Shown: positions 53,230 through 62,525, counted from the stretch's first letter. The stretch is DNA of 64,000 nt from Aeromonas media (GCF_000819985.1 NZ_CDBZ01000010.1:1-64000); one strand, 5' to 3'. Translations and numbers: made by a program. Notes: generated by a model not told the origin, from the letters alone.

Positions 53230-54216
53230 TCAGCTCACTATCAGCCAGCCGCAGAACCCCAGGTACACCAGCCCCACGCAGGCCAGCCTGCCCGCCGTCA
53301 TCCGCCCACGACTGAAACCCCACCACAGCAGTGCCACCGCCAGTAGAGTCACCAGCGAGGAGACCAGCATGGTGCTGTCGAGCAACCAGGGGGTGAACAG
53401 CAGGCAGAACGCCTTGGGAATGGTGCCCTGGATCATCATGGCACCGGAGATGTTGGCCAGCGCCAGCCGGTGTTTGCCCTGCCGCACCCAGATCAGCACG
53501 TTCATCAGCTCCGGCATCTCGGTTGCCACCGGGCTCAGCAGCAGGGCCGCCAGCACGGGAGAGAGGCCGAACAGCTCGCCCATGCTCTCCAGCTGATGAA
53601 CGAACAGCTGGGCCGACAACGCCACCACCACCAGCGCTACCAGGGTCTGCAACAGCACCTTGCGAAGGGCCGGGATCTCGGCCTCGGGATCCAGCTTGAG
53701 AGGCTCTGGCAACTCGACCTCGTGGCTGTCGGTCTGTTTCAGCTCGCGCCGCACATAGACCAGATAAACCAGCACGAACAGCGGGGCCAGCCAGGTTTTG
53801 CCGGTGAAGGCCACCATGCCGAGGGCCACCGCCACCAGGAAGATGCCGGCGAACCAGGCCTGATCCCGGCCAATCTCGCGCTGTACCTCGCCATCTATGA
53901 CCCTGTGTTCACGGCTCATGCACAGCAGCAGGGTCACGCCGACGGCGGCATAGCCTATGGTGGAGAGCACCAGGGGGCCACCGAGGGCGGCGCCTATCCC
54001 AATCTGCTGCTGGGCGGGGGCATCCCCCATCAACAGCGCGGTCAGGGTGACGATGCATTCGGGCAAGGCAGTGCCGAGGGCCGCCAGCAGGGAGCCGGTG
54101 GCGCTTTGGGATAACTTGAAGTGATGGCCGGTCCATTCGATACCGTTGACGAAATATTCGCAGGCCAGGTAGATGGTGACGGCAGAGAACAGGAATAACA
54201 GCAGGGTGATCAACAT
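53230..54216 (-). CDS. CaCA-family cation antiporter (Na+/Ca2+ exchanger domain), riboswitch-controlled
   Basis: The 328-residue inner-membrane protein has about ten helices and the two alpha-repeats of the CaCA superfamily: SLLAALGTALPECIVTL near the N-terminus and LLLSPVATEMPELMNVL in the second half. A charged cytoplasmic loop (HEVELPEPLKLDPEAEIPA) separates the halves. The ATG at 54216 begins the first helix. A longer in-frame extension runs through a predicted Mn2+ riboswitch and is not coding. The riboswitch suggests manganese export rather than, or as well as, calcium transport. Confidence 0.85.
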   Translation of the reverse strand: MLITLLLFLFSAVTIYLACEYFVNGIEWTGHHFKLSQSATGSLLAALGTALPECIVTLTALLMGDAPAQQQIGIGAALGGPLVLSTIGYAAVGVTLLLCMSREHRVIDGEVQREIGRDQAWFAGIFLVAVALGMVAFTGKTWLAPLFVLVYLVYVRRELKQTDSHEVELPEPLKLDPEAEIPALRKVLLQTLVALVVVALSAQLFVHQLESMGELFGLSPVLAALLLSPVATEMPELMNVLIWVRQGKHRLALANISGAMMIQGTIPKAFCLLFTPWLLDSTMLVSSLVTLLAVALLWWGFSRGRMTAGRLACVGLVYLGFCGWLIVS

Positions 54217-54255
54217 AATAGGCAACCGCCAGGCGAGCAGAACAACCGATGGACC

Positions 54256-54287
54256 CGATACGGCTCGTCCGGCTGGCTTGCGTATCG
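54256..54287 (-). other. Expression-platform hairpin downstream of the riboswitch
   Basis: CGATACG and CGTATCG form a 7-bp stem immediately 3' of the aptamer on the minus strand. It may be the switching stem between ligand-bound and free states. Confidence 0.45.
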
Positions 54288-54410
54288 AGGCCAAAGGTCT
54301 TGCAGAGCGATAGATGTTATCGCCGCTCATGCCATGGACCGGCAGATCCAAGAATGTTGACATGAGCCCTGCCCGGATCTCGGGCGGGTTGCTACTCCCC
54401 AATGACAGTG
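54285..54410 (-). ncRNA. yybP-ykoY (Mn2+-sensing) riboswitch
   Basis: On the minus strand the 5' conserved loop GGGGAGTAGC (revcomp of 54391-54400), the middle GTCAACATTC and the 3' GCAAGACCTTTGGCC appear in the order and spacing of the yybP-ykoY family, an established Mn2+ riboswitch. It lies about 75 nt before the antiporter start. The boundaries are approximate. Confidence 0.82.
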
Positions 54411-54616
54411 CGGGATTTTTACCAAGAGATGGGGGCGCCCCACAAGGAAAATGGCGGCTCATCCCCCCGGCAAGTTGTAAGGGAATTTAACCACCCCACC
54501 CAGCAAATCCCTCGGATCTGCCCATAGAGATCCTGAACCCGTCCCAAGACCCTCGCCTTGGCACAGGCCTTGCTATGAGTTGACTACTGTCCACATTGAC
54601 TTGGGAAGGGTGAACG

Positions 54617-55204
54617 ATGAAACGGTGGATCCAACATTTTTACCAGCTGAATCGCCTCAACTGGCTAATGGTCTGGCTGCTGCTCTGCTGCAGCATCATA
54701 CTGCTGTTCCCGGCCGGGCTGATGAAAGGCGCCGTGAGCCAGTGGGCCACGGTCCACGCCGCCTGGCTGGGGGTCGGCATGCTGATCGCCATCTCCTATT
54801 TCTGCAGCCAGGGTTTCCTGATTGCCTGGGAATGGGCCTGCGAAGAGTGGCAATCCCGCCGTCAGCAGGATCAGCTGGCCCAGATGATAGGTTTCCTCGA
54901 CTTCAACGAGAAGGCGGTGTTGCGGGAGTTCGTGCTGCAACGGAAAAGCGTCATAAACCTGCCGATCACCGAGCCCGCCGTCAAAAACCTGATGGATGCC
55001 GGGGTGCTGACCTATGCCTATGGCAAGCCGGTGCGAGAGAAGGAGGACGAAAACCAGATCCGCGCCCTGATGATTGCACTGCCGGCACGGCCGCTGCTGA
55101 CCTACAAGGTACTGGGGCTGTCGCGCGGCAAGATGAGCGACGAGCAGGTGGAGCAGATCATGAACGCCAGACCCAAGTTCGCCCAGAAGAGCTTCCAGCG
55201 CTGA
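54617..55204 (+). CDS. SieB-family (superinfection exclusion B) membrane protein
   Basis: The 195-residue protein has two N-terminal transmembrane helices (LMVWLLLCCSIILLFPAGL and WLGVGMLIAISYFCSQGFLI) and a basic, helical cytoplasmic region. The segment NEKAVLREFVLQRKSVINLPITEPAVKNLMDAGVL looks like the winged-helix-like part of SieB relatives. In phage lambda SieB blocks growth of some superinfecting phages. No other prophage gene is near, so this is a chromosomal stand-alone member whose role is unknown. The ATG at 54617 has GAAGGGTGAACG upstream. Confidence 0.68.
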   Translation: MKRWIQHFYQLNRLNWLMVWLLLCCSIILLFPAGLMKGAVSQWATVHAAWLGVGMLIAISYFCSQGFLIAWEWACEEWQSRRQQDQLAQMIGFLDFNEKAVLREFVLQRKSVINLPITEPAVKNLMDAGVLTYAYGKPVREKEDENQIRALMIALPARPLLTYKVLGLSRGKMSDEQVEQIMNARPKFAQKSFQR

Positions 55205-55225
55205 GCCGTCACCATCCTTCATACA

Positions 55226-55252
55226 AAAGAGCCGGACACTGTCCGGCTCTTT
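55226..55252. terminator. Bidirectional terminator between SieB-like gene and mgsA
   Basis: AAAGAGCCGGAC, loop ACT and GTCCGGCTCTTT form a perfect 12-bp stem between the convergent genes. Confidence 0.9.
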
Positions 55253-55267
55253 GCTATTTGGCTGGGG

Positions 55268-55726
55268 CTACTCGGTTCTTGCCTTGAGATAACCGGCGTA
55301 GTCGGGCACCTGTACGCTGAATGCCTGCTGCATGTGCGGGCTGTCCATGATGAAGTCCGCCGTCGCTTCGTTGGTGGCGACCGGGATGTTCCAGACCGCC
55401 GCGAGACGCAGCAGCGCCTTCACGTCCGGATCGTGTGCCGCGGCATTGAGAGGATCCCAGAAGAAGATCATCACGTCGATCCTGCCCTCGGCGATGAGGG
55501 CGCCGAGCTGCTGATCGCCGCCCATGGGGCCGGAGAAGAGGCAGGTGATGGGGAGTTGTGCCTGCTTGCCGAGCAGGGTGCCCGTGGTGCCGGTCGCATA
55601 GAGGTGGTGGAGCTTGAGCTCCTCCTTGCGGCGCAGCACCCAGTTCAGCAATGGGGCTTTCATGTTGTCGTGAGCAACCAGGGCCACCCGCTTGTGGGGG
55701 GCCATCTCACGTGCAATCAGTTCCAT
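55268..55726 (-). CDS. mgsA: Methylglyoxal synthase
   Basis: MgsA converts dihydroxyacetone phosphate to methylglyoxal and phosphate, a bypass that relieves sugar-phosphate stress. The 152-residue length equals the E. coli enzyme. The phosphate-binding and catalytic segments [52 protein letters not shown] and NEATADFI are all present. The ATG at 55726 was chosen by homology over an ATG three codons upstream. Confidence 0.96.
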   Translation of the reverse strand: MELIAREMAPHKRVALVAHDNMKAPLLNWVLRRKEELKLHHLYATGTTGTLLGKQAQLPITCLFSGPMGGDQQLGALIAEGRIDVMIFFWDPLNAAAHDPDVKALLRLAAVWNIPVATNEATADFIMDSPHMQQAFSVQVPDYAGYLKARTE

Positions 55727-55992
55727 GGAGATCATCCGTAGCAAAGTGATGGAAATAGGGCCGTATCTTAATCGAAAGCGGCGCGTGCTGCTTTGCCCTG
55801 GATCGTAACTGTGATCACTGCAATGGTTCAATCCGGCTTGGGGCAGTGCCTCGTTCGCCGGATCCGGCGGTGCGTCCCGTTCCGTGAAGGGGGTTGGCTG
55901 ACTTGGGGAAACAACCCGGTTGGCCACCTGCCTGGCAGGCAGTAACGTCCGTATATTTCAAATTCATGCATGCGCTTGAAGCTGGCGGCCCA

Positions 55993-56015
55993 GAAAAAAC
56001 CCGCCTTGGCGGGTT
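55993..56015 (-). terminator. Terminator of bfr
   Basis: On the minus strand AACCCGCC-AA-GGCGGGTT is followed by a run of T, about 27 bp after the bfr stop. Confidence 0.85.
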
Positions 56016-56042
56016 GGGGGCAGATCATGATGACATCCACAC

Positions 56043-56522
56043 TCAGGATGACTCTGAATGAAGCTGGGATTGCTGGTAATTTTCCAGACCGATACGGGCG
56101 ATCAGGTCGAGCTGGGTTTCCAGCCAGTCAACATGCTCCTCCTCGTCTTCCAGGATATCCTGGAACAGATCGCGGCTGACGTAATCCTGCACGGACTCGG
56201 CATAGGTGATGGCCACTTTCAGGTCGGGAATGGCATCCATTTCCAGTGACAGATCGCAGCGCAGCATCTCTTCGACGGTCTCACCGATGCGCAGCTTGCC
56301 CAGATCCTGCAAGTTGGGCAGCCCTTCCAGAAACAGCACTCGCTTGACCAACTCGTCGGCATGTTTCATCTCATCGATGGACTCATGATATTCCTTGTGC
56401 CCGAGCCCCTTAAGGCCCCAGTCATCGTAGATGCGGGCATGCAGAAAATATTGGTTGATGGCAACCAGCTCATTGGCCAGCACCTTGTTGAGGTGGGCAA
56501 TGATTTTGGGATCTCCTTTCAT
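56043..56522 (-). CDS. bfr: Bacterioferritin
   Basis: This 159-residue heme-containing ferritin subunit stores iron in 24-mers. The four-helix bundle has the diiron ligands ([45 protein letters not shown]). Bfr normally binds heme through Met52, in the Met of the DEM motif here. The second ATG (56522) is eight bases after AGGAG and fits better than the first (56528). The bfd gene lies 141 bp upstream on the same strand. Confidence 0.95.
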   Translation of the reverse strand: MKGDPKIIAHLNKVLANELVAINQYFLHARIYDDWGLKGLGHKEYHESIDEMKHADELVKRVLFLEGLPNLQDLGKLRIGETVEEMLRCDLSLEMDAIPDLKVAITYAESVQDYVSRDLFQDILEDEEEHVDWLETQLDLIARIGLENYQQSQLHSESS

Positions 56523-56663
56523 CGACATTACTCCTCATGTTCGAGCCTAGGGCACCGATCACTAGAGCTTAGTCGAGAAAAATGACCATAAGAAGATAGC
56601 GAATAGGCCCCCCAGAAAGGGAGAGCCTTCGCTCGATGAGGTGAGGTGTCGGGAAGAGGCGCT

Positions 56664-56870
56664 TCAGGCCACTTCGTAATAAAGGGGCGCCTGCTCCGAC
56701 TCCATCTTGTCGACTTCGGCGGCAATGATCTCCATCGCCATGCGCACGCACTTGCCACATTGGGTACCGACTTCCAGCGACTGTTTCAACTGTTTGAACT
56801 CGGTCTTGCCTGCCTGTACCGCCTTGCGGATCTGGTTATCTGTGATGCCGCGGCACAAACACACGTACAT
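56664..56870 (-). CDS. bfd: Bacterioferritin-associated ferredoxin
   Basis: Bfd is a small [2Fe-2S] protein that donates electrons to bacterioferritin for iron release. The 68-residue protein has the four-cysteine pattern CLC near the start and GTQCGKC later. The ATG at 56870 matches known Bfd N-termini (MYVCLCRGIT) and has GAGG nine bases upstream. A weak TGAGAAT-N-GTTCGTA element at about 56908-56922 could be a Fur box, which is common for bfd, but the match is poor. Confidence 0.93.
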   Translation of the reverse strand: MYVCLCRGITDNQIRKAVQAGKTEFKQLKQSLEVGTQCGKCVRMAMEIIAAEVDKMESEQAPLYYEVA

Positions 56871-57009
56871 ATTAATGAACCTCATGCTGGAATGAGATGA
56901 AATCTAAATGAGAATGGTTCGTAATGCAAAGAACGAATGGTAATAAGATCCCCTGCTTGCCAGTGATTCCCCCCTTGAGGAGAATACAACCATCAGAGAG
57001 GAGACCAAG

Positions 57010-57324
57010 ATGCTCAAGAAACTATTCAATGCCCTGTTCAAAGAGCAACCTGCCCAGATAGTCGATGTCACGCCCACCGAATACGCCGGTTATCTCATTT
57101 ATCCCGAACCCATGGCGGAAGGGGGGCAGTTCCGGCTTGCAGGACGCATCACCAAGGATGTGGATGGCGCCCTGCAAACTCACCGCTTCATCCGCTCCGA
57201 TCTGTTCACCAACCCAGCCGACGCCGAGCGCTTCATGGTGCAAAAAGCCCATACCTTCATCGATCAGATGGGGGAGCGCATGTTTGAGCCACGGGTGAAG
57301 CCGGGCGACAGCTCATCCTCATGA
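57010..57324 (+). CDS. HlyU-family protein
   Basis: The 104-residue protein belongs to the family annotated as HlyU transcriptional activators. It shows EYAGYLIYPEPMAEGGQFRLAGRITKDVDGALQTHRFIRSD and a DAERFMVQKAHTFIDQMGERMF helix. It differs from the ArsR-type HlyU of Vibrio vulnificus and its role is not established. GAGG lies upstream of the ATG. Its stop overlaps the tmcA start (ATGA), so the two are co-translated. Confidence 0.82.
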   Translation: MLKKLFNALFKEQPAQIVDVTPTEYAGYLIYPEPMAEGGQFRLAGRITKDVDGALQTHRFIRSDLFTNPADAERFMVQKAHTFIDQMGERMFEPRVKPGDSSSS

Positions 57325-59393
57325 TCCCAGCCGAGGTGGATCTGTTGCGCCAAGGTCTCGCTCACGCCGGTGAGCGTCGCCTGATTTGGCTGGAAGGTCT
57401 CGAAGCCGATTGCATCACCCGCGCCGAACCCTTGCTGGGGGAGGTGGTCTTCTGGCTGGGAGATGGCCCCGAGCACCATGGACCGTTGCCCGCTGCCAAG
57501 GCGCTACAACGGCTCGGTCAGGAGTGCGATACCCTGGTGTTCAATGCCTTCAGCGGCTTTCATCCCGATGCGTTCGGCGCCTTGGCGGGCACGCTGCGCG
57601 CCGGTGGCCTGCTGCTGCTGCTGACGCCTCCCAGAGCGGCGTGGCCAGCCTACCCGGATCCCGACAGGTTGCGGCTGGTCGCCCAGCCCGAGGATGCCAA
57701 GCGGGCGGGTCATGGTTTTATCGCCCGCCTGGTGCGGCTGCTGACAGGGGACCCGGCCCTCTCCTTGGGCCCTCCCGTCGGCGTCGAGCCCTGGCGTCCT
57801 ATTGACGCAAGCCGGCCACTCAGTGCCGATCAAGCCCGTGCGCTGCCGGCCATCCACAAAGTATTGCATGGTCATCGCCGTCGTCCGCTGGTGCTGAGCG
57901 CGGATCGTGGCCGCGGCAAGAGTGCGCTGCTGGGTCTGGCCAGCGCCGATCTGCTGCGCCAGGATCCCGGCCTGCAGATAGTGGTGACGGCTCCCGCCCA
58001 GGCGACGGTCGCCACGCTCTTTGCCCATGCCTCGGCGGCGCTGGCAGACATGCCTGAGCGGTTGACGGGGCTGACCTATGTGTCGCCAGACCGAGTCGCT
58101 CAAGGGGATGTGCAAGCGGATCTGCTGCTTGTGGATGAGGCGGCCGCCATTCCGACCCCGCTGCTGGAGGCCATCCTTGCCCATCACAGCCGCATAGTGT
58201 TCGCCACCACCGAGCACGGCTATGAAGGGACGGGGCGTGGCTTTCATCTGCGTTTCAAGCGGGTGCTCGATAGGCAAACCCCGGATTGGCAGGAGCTGCA
58301 TCTGGCTGAACCCATCCGCTGGAGTCGGCATGATTCGCTAGAGCCGCTGATCTTCCGGTTGCTAGGCCTCAATGCCGACATAGTGGCACCTCAACCTCCG
58401 AAGACACCGAGCTGGCGACGGCTGGCACAGGAGGCGCTGGCCTGGGATGAGGCTCTGCTCAATCGGGTGTTCGGCCTGCTCGTCCTGGCCCATTATCAGA
58501 CCAGTCCCAGCGATCTGCGGTATTTGCTGGAGAGCCCGGACCTAGACATCCACCTGCTGGAGCAGGAGAGGGAGTTGCTCGGTGTTGCCCTGGTGGCTCG
58601 GGAAGGCAACATAGCGCCAGCGCTGGCTCATGATATCTGGGCTGGGCGACGACGTCCCCGCGGCCATCTGCTGCCCCAGTCGCTGCTGGCACACGCCGGT
58701 TTCATCACGGCAGGGGAGCGCACCTATGCCAGGGTGATGCGCATTGCCATCCATCCCTCCTTGCATCGTCTGGGACTGGGTTCTTTGTTGCTGGCTCAGC
58801 TGGAAACACACTACCGCACGCAGGGATACGACTATCTGGGGTCAGCCTTCTCTGCCAGTCCTGATTTGCTGCCATTCTGGCTCAAGGCGGGGTTGACGGC
58901 ATTGCGCATCGGCCTGCAGCGAGATGCGGCCAGTGGCAGCCATGCGGCCTTGTTGCTCAAACCGCTGAAAGCGGAACTCGATTCGGAACTGGCTCAATGG
59001 CGACGGCGCTTCGTGAGCCAGTTGCCCACCCTGCTGGCAGGAGAGCTCAAGGGGCTGGAGCCCGAATTGGTCTGGCTATGTCTGAGAGGTAACGTGGCCG
59101 TAGAGGTGCCCGAACTGGATGAGTTCGAGTATCAGGAGCTCGATTGCTTTGCCCATCATCACAAGCCGTTCGAGCTGTGCCAAGCCAGCCTGCAACGCTG
59201 GCTGGCCAGTCGGTTGACTGTGCTGGATGAACTGCTTCCCGACGAGCGTCGGCTGCTGATTGCCCCCATCTGGCAGTATGTGGACTGGAATGAGTTGGCA
59301 AAGACGTTGGGGGTTGCCGGCAAACCTGCACTTATCAAGATGCTGCGCAGCCTGCTGGCCCGGCTGCTGGACAAACCGGCACCCATGGCCTGA
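57321..59393 (+). CDS. tmcA: tRNA(Met) cytidine acetyltransferase TmcA
   Basis: TmcA makes N4-acetylcytidine at the wobble position of elongator tRNA-Met using ATP and acetyl-CoA. The 690-residue protein has an N-terminal DUF1726-like region and an RNA-helicase-like ATPase with Walker A SADRGRGKSALL (about 193-204) and Walker B LLLVDEAAAIPTPLL. A GNAT acetyltransferase domain (VMRIAIHPSLHRLGLGSLLL, about 470-560) and a C-terminal tRNA-binding region follow. It is translationally coupled to the HlyU-family gene. Confidence 0.94.
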   Translation: MIPAEVDLLRQGLAHAGERRLIWLEGLEADCITRAEPLLGEVVFWLGDGPEHHGPLPAAKALQRLGQECDTLVFNAFSGFHPDAFGALAGTLRAGGLLLLLTPPRAAWPAYPDPDRLRLVAQPEDAKRAGHGFIARLVRLLTGDPALSLGPPVGVEPWRPIDASRPLSADQARALPAIHKVLHGHRRRPLVLSADRGRGKSALLGLASADLLRQDPGLQIVVTAPAQATVATLFAHASAALADMPERLTGLTYVSPDRVAQGDVQADLLLVDEAAAIPTPLLEAILAHHSRIVFATTEHGYEGTGRGFHLRFKRVLDRQTPDWQELHLAEPIRWSRHDSLEPLIFRLLGLNADIVAPQPPKTPSWRRLAQEALAWDEALLNRVFGLLVLAHYQTSPSDLRYLLESPDLDIHLLEQERELLGVALVAREGNIAPALAHDIWAGRRRPRGHLLPQSLLAHAGFITAGERTYARVMRIAIHPSLHRLGLGSLLLAQLETHYRTQGYDYLGSAFSASPDLLPFWLKAGLTALRIGLQRDAASGSHAALLLKPLKAELDSELAQWRRRFVSQLPTLLAGELKGLEPELVWLCLRGNVAVEVPELDEFEYQELDCFAHHHKPFELCQASLQRWLASRLTVLDELLPDERRLLIAPIWQYVDWNELAKTLGVAGKPALIKMLRSLLARLLDKPAPMA

Positions 59394-59759
59394 TGACGGA
59401 CGACATGGCCGCGGCGGTGCGAGATGACACCTGCGGTTGCTATTAGAACAAGGGGCCTGTGTGGCCCCTTCTCTTTTGTCGAGCGGCCCTGGCCGTTCGC
59501 TATCGGATATCTCCTGTGATTGTGCCATTCAGGGCGATGCCATGGGGCAATGGCCGCCGCCAGCATCCCCTCCTTCACTCTGGATAGGACGCCAACTGCT
59601 CTGACGAGTCCCTCATCGGCTGGCATAACTTTGGTTTTTTCAGAATATGGACTAATACTTGAGTGTGACTGAACGTTTAATAAATGCATTATTTTCAGAT
59701 GGTTAGCTTTTAAGTTGTCAATGCCTGCCATCTTTTCTAACGTGCACAGGGAGTGCAAT
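59394..59759. other. Intergenic region tmcA-cox
   Basis: The 366-bp region holds the tmcA terminator and, toward the oxidase genes, an AT-rich stretch (59620-59715) where the cox promoter probably lies. I could not define -35 and -10 elements with confidence. No gene is supported. Confidence 0.5.
59450..59477 (+). terminator. Rho-independent terminator of tmcA
   Basis: AAGGGGCC, a 5-nt loop and GGCCCCTT are followed by CTCTTTT, 56 bp after the stop codon. Confidence 0.9.
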
Positions 59760-60920
59760 GTGGGAAAAAATGCAATCAACCATGGCGCATGGATGGTGTG
59801 GCTCGCCAGCAGCAGTGTTTCCGCCAACGACATCACATTCAACATGACACGCGGGGCGACCGCCATCAGCCAGCAGGTGTATGACCTGCATATGACGATC
59901 TTCTATATCTGCTGTGCCATTGGCCTTATCGTCTTCGGGGCCATGCTCTGGTCCATCGTCCACCACAGAAAGTCTCGCGGCGCCAAGGCCGCCCAATTCC
60001 ACGAGAGCACCCGCATCGAGCTGCTATGGACGGCCATCCCGGTGCTGATCCTGGTCGCGATGGCGGCACCGGCGACCTCGACACTGCTGAAAATGGAGGA
60101 TACCTCCAAAGCCGATCTCACCGTGCTTATCACGGGTTCGCAATGGAAATGGCATTACAAATACCTCGAGCATCCGGTGGAGTTTTACTCCTTGTTGGCG
60201 ACCAGCAAGAAGCAGATCTCGGGCGACGAACCCAAGAGCGGCACCTATTTGCTGGAAGTGGATCAGCCTTTGGTGTTGCCCGTCGGCAAGAAGATCCGAT
60301 TCCTGATGACCTCGGACGATGTAATTCATTCCTGGTGGGTGCCCGCCTTCGCCGTGAAGAAAGATGCCAATCCCGGTTACATCAACGAATCCTGGACCCG
60401 CATCGACAAGGCTGGCACCTACCGGGGGCAGTGTGCCGAGCTGTGCGGCAAAGACCACGGCTTCATGCCCATAGTGGTGGTGGCCAAGCCGGCCGGGGAG
60501 TTCGATGGCTGGATCGCAAAGACAGCAGCAGATCAGGCAGCGGCCAAGGCCCAGCAGCAAGACCTGGCCAGCCAGACCATGACGCTGCCGCAGGCCATGG
60601 AGCTGGGTGAGAAGGTGTTCCTGGGGCATTGCGCCGCCTGCCATCAGCCCGCGGGTACAGGCTTGCCCGGCATCTTCCCGGCCCTCAAGGGCAGCAAGGT
60701 GGCGACGCTACCAGAACACAGGGCCCAGCATCTGGACATAGTCCTGCATGGCAAGAGCGGGACTGCGATGCAGCCCTTCGGCAAGCAGCTGACGGCGCAG
60801 GAACTCGCCGCCGTCGTGACATACGAGCGCAATGCCTGGGACAACAAGACCGGTGATGTCATTCAGGCTGCAGAGGTGCAGTCCCTTCTGAACCCAGTCG
60901 AACCAAACAAGGACAAGTGA
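59760..60920 (+). CDS. coxB: Cytochrome c oxidase subunit II fused to cytochrome c (caa3-type)
   Basis: Subunit II carries the CuA electron-entry site of the heme-copper oxidase. The 386-residue protein has a short signal-like N-terminus and two transmembrane helices (HMTIFYICCAIGLIVFGAML and LLWTAIPVLILVAMAA). The cupredoxin domain has CuA ligands (DDVIHSWW, CAELCGKDHGFM). A C-terminal cytochrome c domain has the heme motif CAACH (about residue 291). This fusion defines the caa3 type. The GTG at 59760 was chosen because AGGGAG lies six bases upstream. Confidence 0.92.
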   Translation: MGKNAINHGAWMVWLASSSVSANDITFNMTRGATAISQQVYDLHMTIFYICCAIGLIVFGAMLWSIVHHRKSRGAKAAQFHESTRIELLWTAIPVLILVAMAAPATSTLLKMEDTSKADLTVLITGSQWKWHYKYLEHPVEFYSLLATSKKQISGDEPKSGTYLLEVDQPLVLPVGKKIRFLMTSDDVIHSWWVPAFAVKKDANPGYINESWTRIDKAGTYRGQCAELCGKDHGFMPIVVVAKPAGEFDGWIAKTAADQAAAKAQQQDLASQTMTLPQAMELGEKVFLGHCAACHQPAGTGLPGIFPALKGSKVATLPEHRAQHLDIVLHGKSGTAMQPFGKQLTAQELAAVVTYERNAWDNKTGDVIQAAEVQSLLNPVEPNKDK

Positions 60921-60929
60921 GGCGCCAGC

Positions 60930-62516
60930 ATGAGTGATGGAATCACGGATACCCTGCACAGCGAGCACGCCCACCAACCTGCATCGGGCCTGAAACGCTG
61001 GTTATACACCACTAATCACAAAGATATCGGCACTCTCTATCTGTTGTTCGCCCTGACCATGTTCTTCACCGGTGGCGCCATGGCCATGGTCATTCGGGCC
61101 GAGCTGTTCCAGCCCGGTCTGCAACTGGTCGAGCCCCTGTTCTTCAACCAGATGACCACGGTACATGGCCTCATCATGGTCTTTGGCGCCGTGATGCCCG
61201 CCTTCACCGGTCTCGCCAACTGGCTGATCCCCATCATGATCGGGGCCCCGGACATGGCATTGCCCCGGATGAACAACTGGAGCTTCTGGATCCTGCCATT
61301 TGCGTTTCTGATCCTGCTGTCGAGCCTGTTCATGGAGGGTGGTGGCCCCAGCTCGGGCTGGACCTTCTATGCCCCCCTGTCCACCAAATACAGCGGCAAC
61401 AGCACGGCGCTATTCGTCTTCGCCATCCACATCATGGGCATCTCCTCCATCATGGGAGCCATCAACGTCATCGTTACCATCTTCAACCTGCGGGCGCCGG
61501 GCATGGGCTGGATGAAGATGCCGCTGTTTGTCTGGACCTGGCTTATCACGGCCTTCCTGCTCATTGCTGTCATGCCGGTTCTGGCTGCGGCGGTGACCAT
61601 GGTGCTGACGGACAAGTATTTCGGGACCAGCTTCTTCGACGCGGCCGGGGGAGGGGATCCTGTGATGTTCCAGCACATCTTCTGGTTCTTTGGCCACCCT
61701 GAGGTGTACATCATGATACTGCCGGCCTTTGGCATCGTCTCCAGCATCATTCCCACCTTCTCTCGCAAGAAACTGTTTGGTTATCGCTCCATGGTCTATG
61801 CCACCAGCAGCATCGCCTTGCTCTCCTTCATGGTCTGGGCTCACCACATGTTTACGACTGGGCTGCCGGTTGTCGCCGAACTGTTCTTCATGTACGCCAC
61901 CATGCTGATCGCGGTGCCGACCGGGGTGAAGGTATTCAACTGGGTGGCCACCATGTGGCGGGGGTCACTGACGTTCGAGACCCCCATGCTGTTTGCCATC
62001 GCCTTCATCACCCTGTTCACCATAGGTGGCTTCTCGGGGTTGATGCTGGCCATGATCCCGGCCGATTTCCAATATCACGATACCTATTTTGTCGTGGCCC
62101 ATTTTCATTATGTGCTGGTCACCGGCGCCGTCTTCTCGATCCTGGCCGCCGCCTATTACTGGCTGCCCAAATGGACGGGGCACATGTATGACGAGCGACT
62201 CGGCCAATGGCATTTCTGGTGCTCGCTCATTTCGGTCAATGTGCTCTTCTTCCCCATGCATTTCGTCGGTCTGGCGGGCATGCCCCGTCGCATTCCGGAT
62301 TACGCGCTGCAGTTTGCCGACTTCAACATGCTGATCAGTCTTGGCGGCTTCGCCTTCGGGTTGTCGCAGTTGTTGTTCGTCTGGGGGGTGATCAAGTGCA
62401 TCAGGGGCGGGCAGCAGGCGAGCAATCAGGTGTGGGAAGGGGCGGAGGGGCTGGAGTGGACGCTCTCATCCCCCCCTCCCTACCACAGCTTCAAGACCCC
62501 ACCAGAGGTGCGGTAA
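60930..62516 (+). CDS. coxA: Cytochrome c oxidase subunit I
   Basis: The catalytic subunit binds heme a, heme a3 and CuB and pumps protons. The 528-residue protein has twelve helices and the conserved ligands: His in TTVHGLIMVFGAVMPA, the CuB His-Tyr pair in FFGHPEVYIMILPAFG, the His-His pair in VWAHHMFTTG and the heme ligands in VVAHFHYVLVTGA. It starts 9 bp after the coxB stop, in a tight operon. Confidence 0.97.
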   Translation: MSDGITDTLHSEHAHQPASGLKRWLYTTNHKDIGTLYLLFALTMFFTGGAMAMVIRAELFQPGLQLVEPLFFNQMTTVHGLIMVFGAVMPAFTGLANWLIPIMIGAPDMALPRMNNWSFWILPFAFLILLSSLFMEGGGPSSGWTFYAPLSTKYSGNSTALFVFAIHIMGISSIMGAINVIVTIFNLRAPGMGWMKMPLFVWTWLITAFLLIAVMPVLAAAVTMVLTDKYFGTSFFDAAGGGDPVMFQHIFWFFGHPEVYIMILPAFGIVSSIIPTFSRKKLFGYRSMVYATSSIALLSFMVWAHHMFTTGLPVVAELFFMYATMLIAVPTGVKVFNWVATMWRGSLTFETPMLFAIAFITLFTIGGFSGLMLAMIPADFQYHDTYFVVAHFHYVLVTGAVFSILAAAYYWLPKWTGHMYDERLGQWHFWCSLISVNVLFFPMHFVGLAGMPRRIPDYALQFADFNMLISLGGFAFGLSQLLFVWGVIKCIRGGQQASNQVWEGAEGLEWTLSSPPPYHSFKTPPEVR

Positions 62517-62525
62517 GGAGGTCAT

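Noticed and set aside
53230..54462. Longer start for the CaCA antiporter (an 82-residue N-terminal extension)
   Set aside because: The extra residues are translated from the riboswitch and its platform, and they show no transmembrane or family similarity.
59715..59759. Upstream ATG/TTG extension of coxB
   Set aside because: The GTG at 59760 has AGGGAG at ideal spacing and begins the signal-like segment; the upstream residues do not fit a secreted protein.
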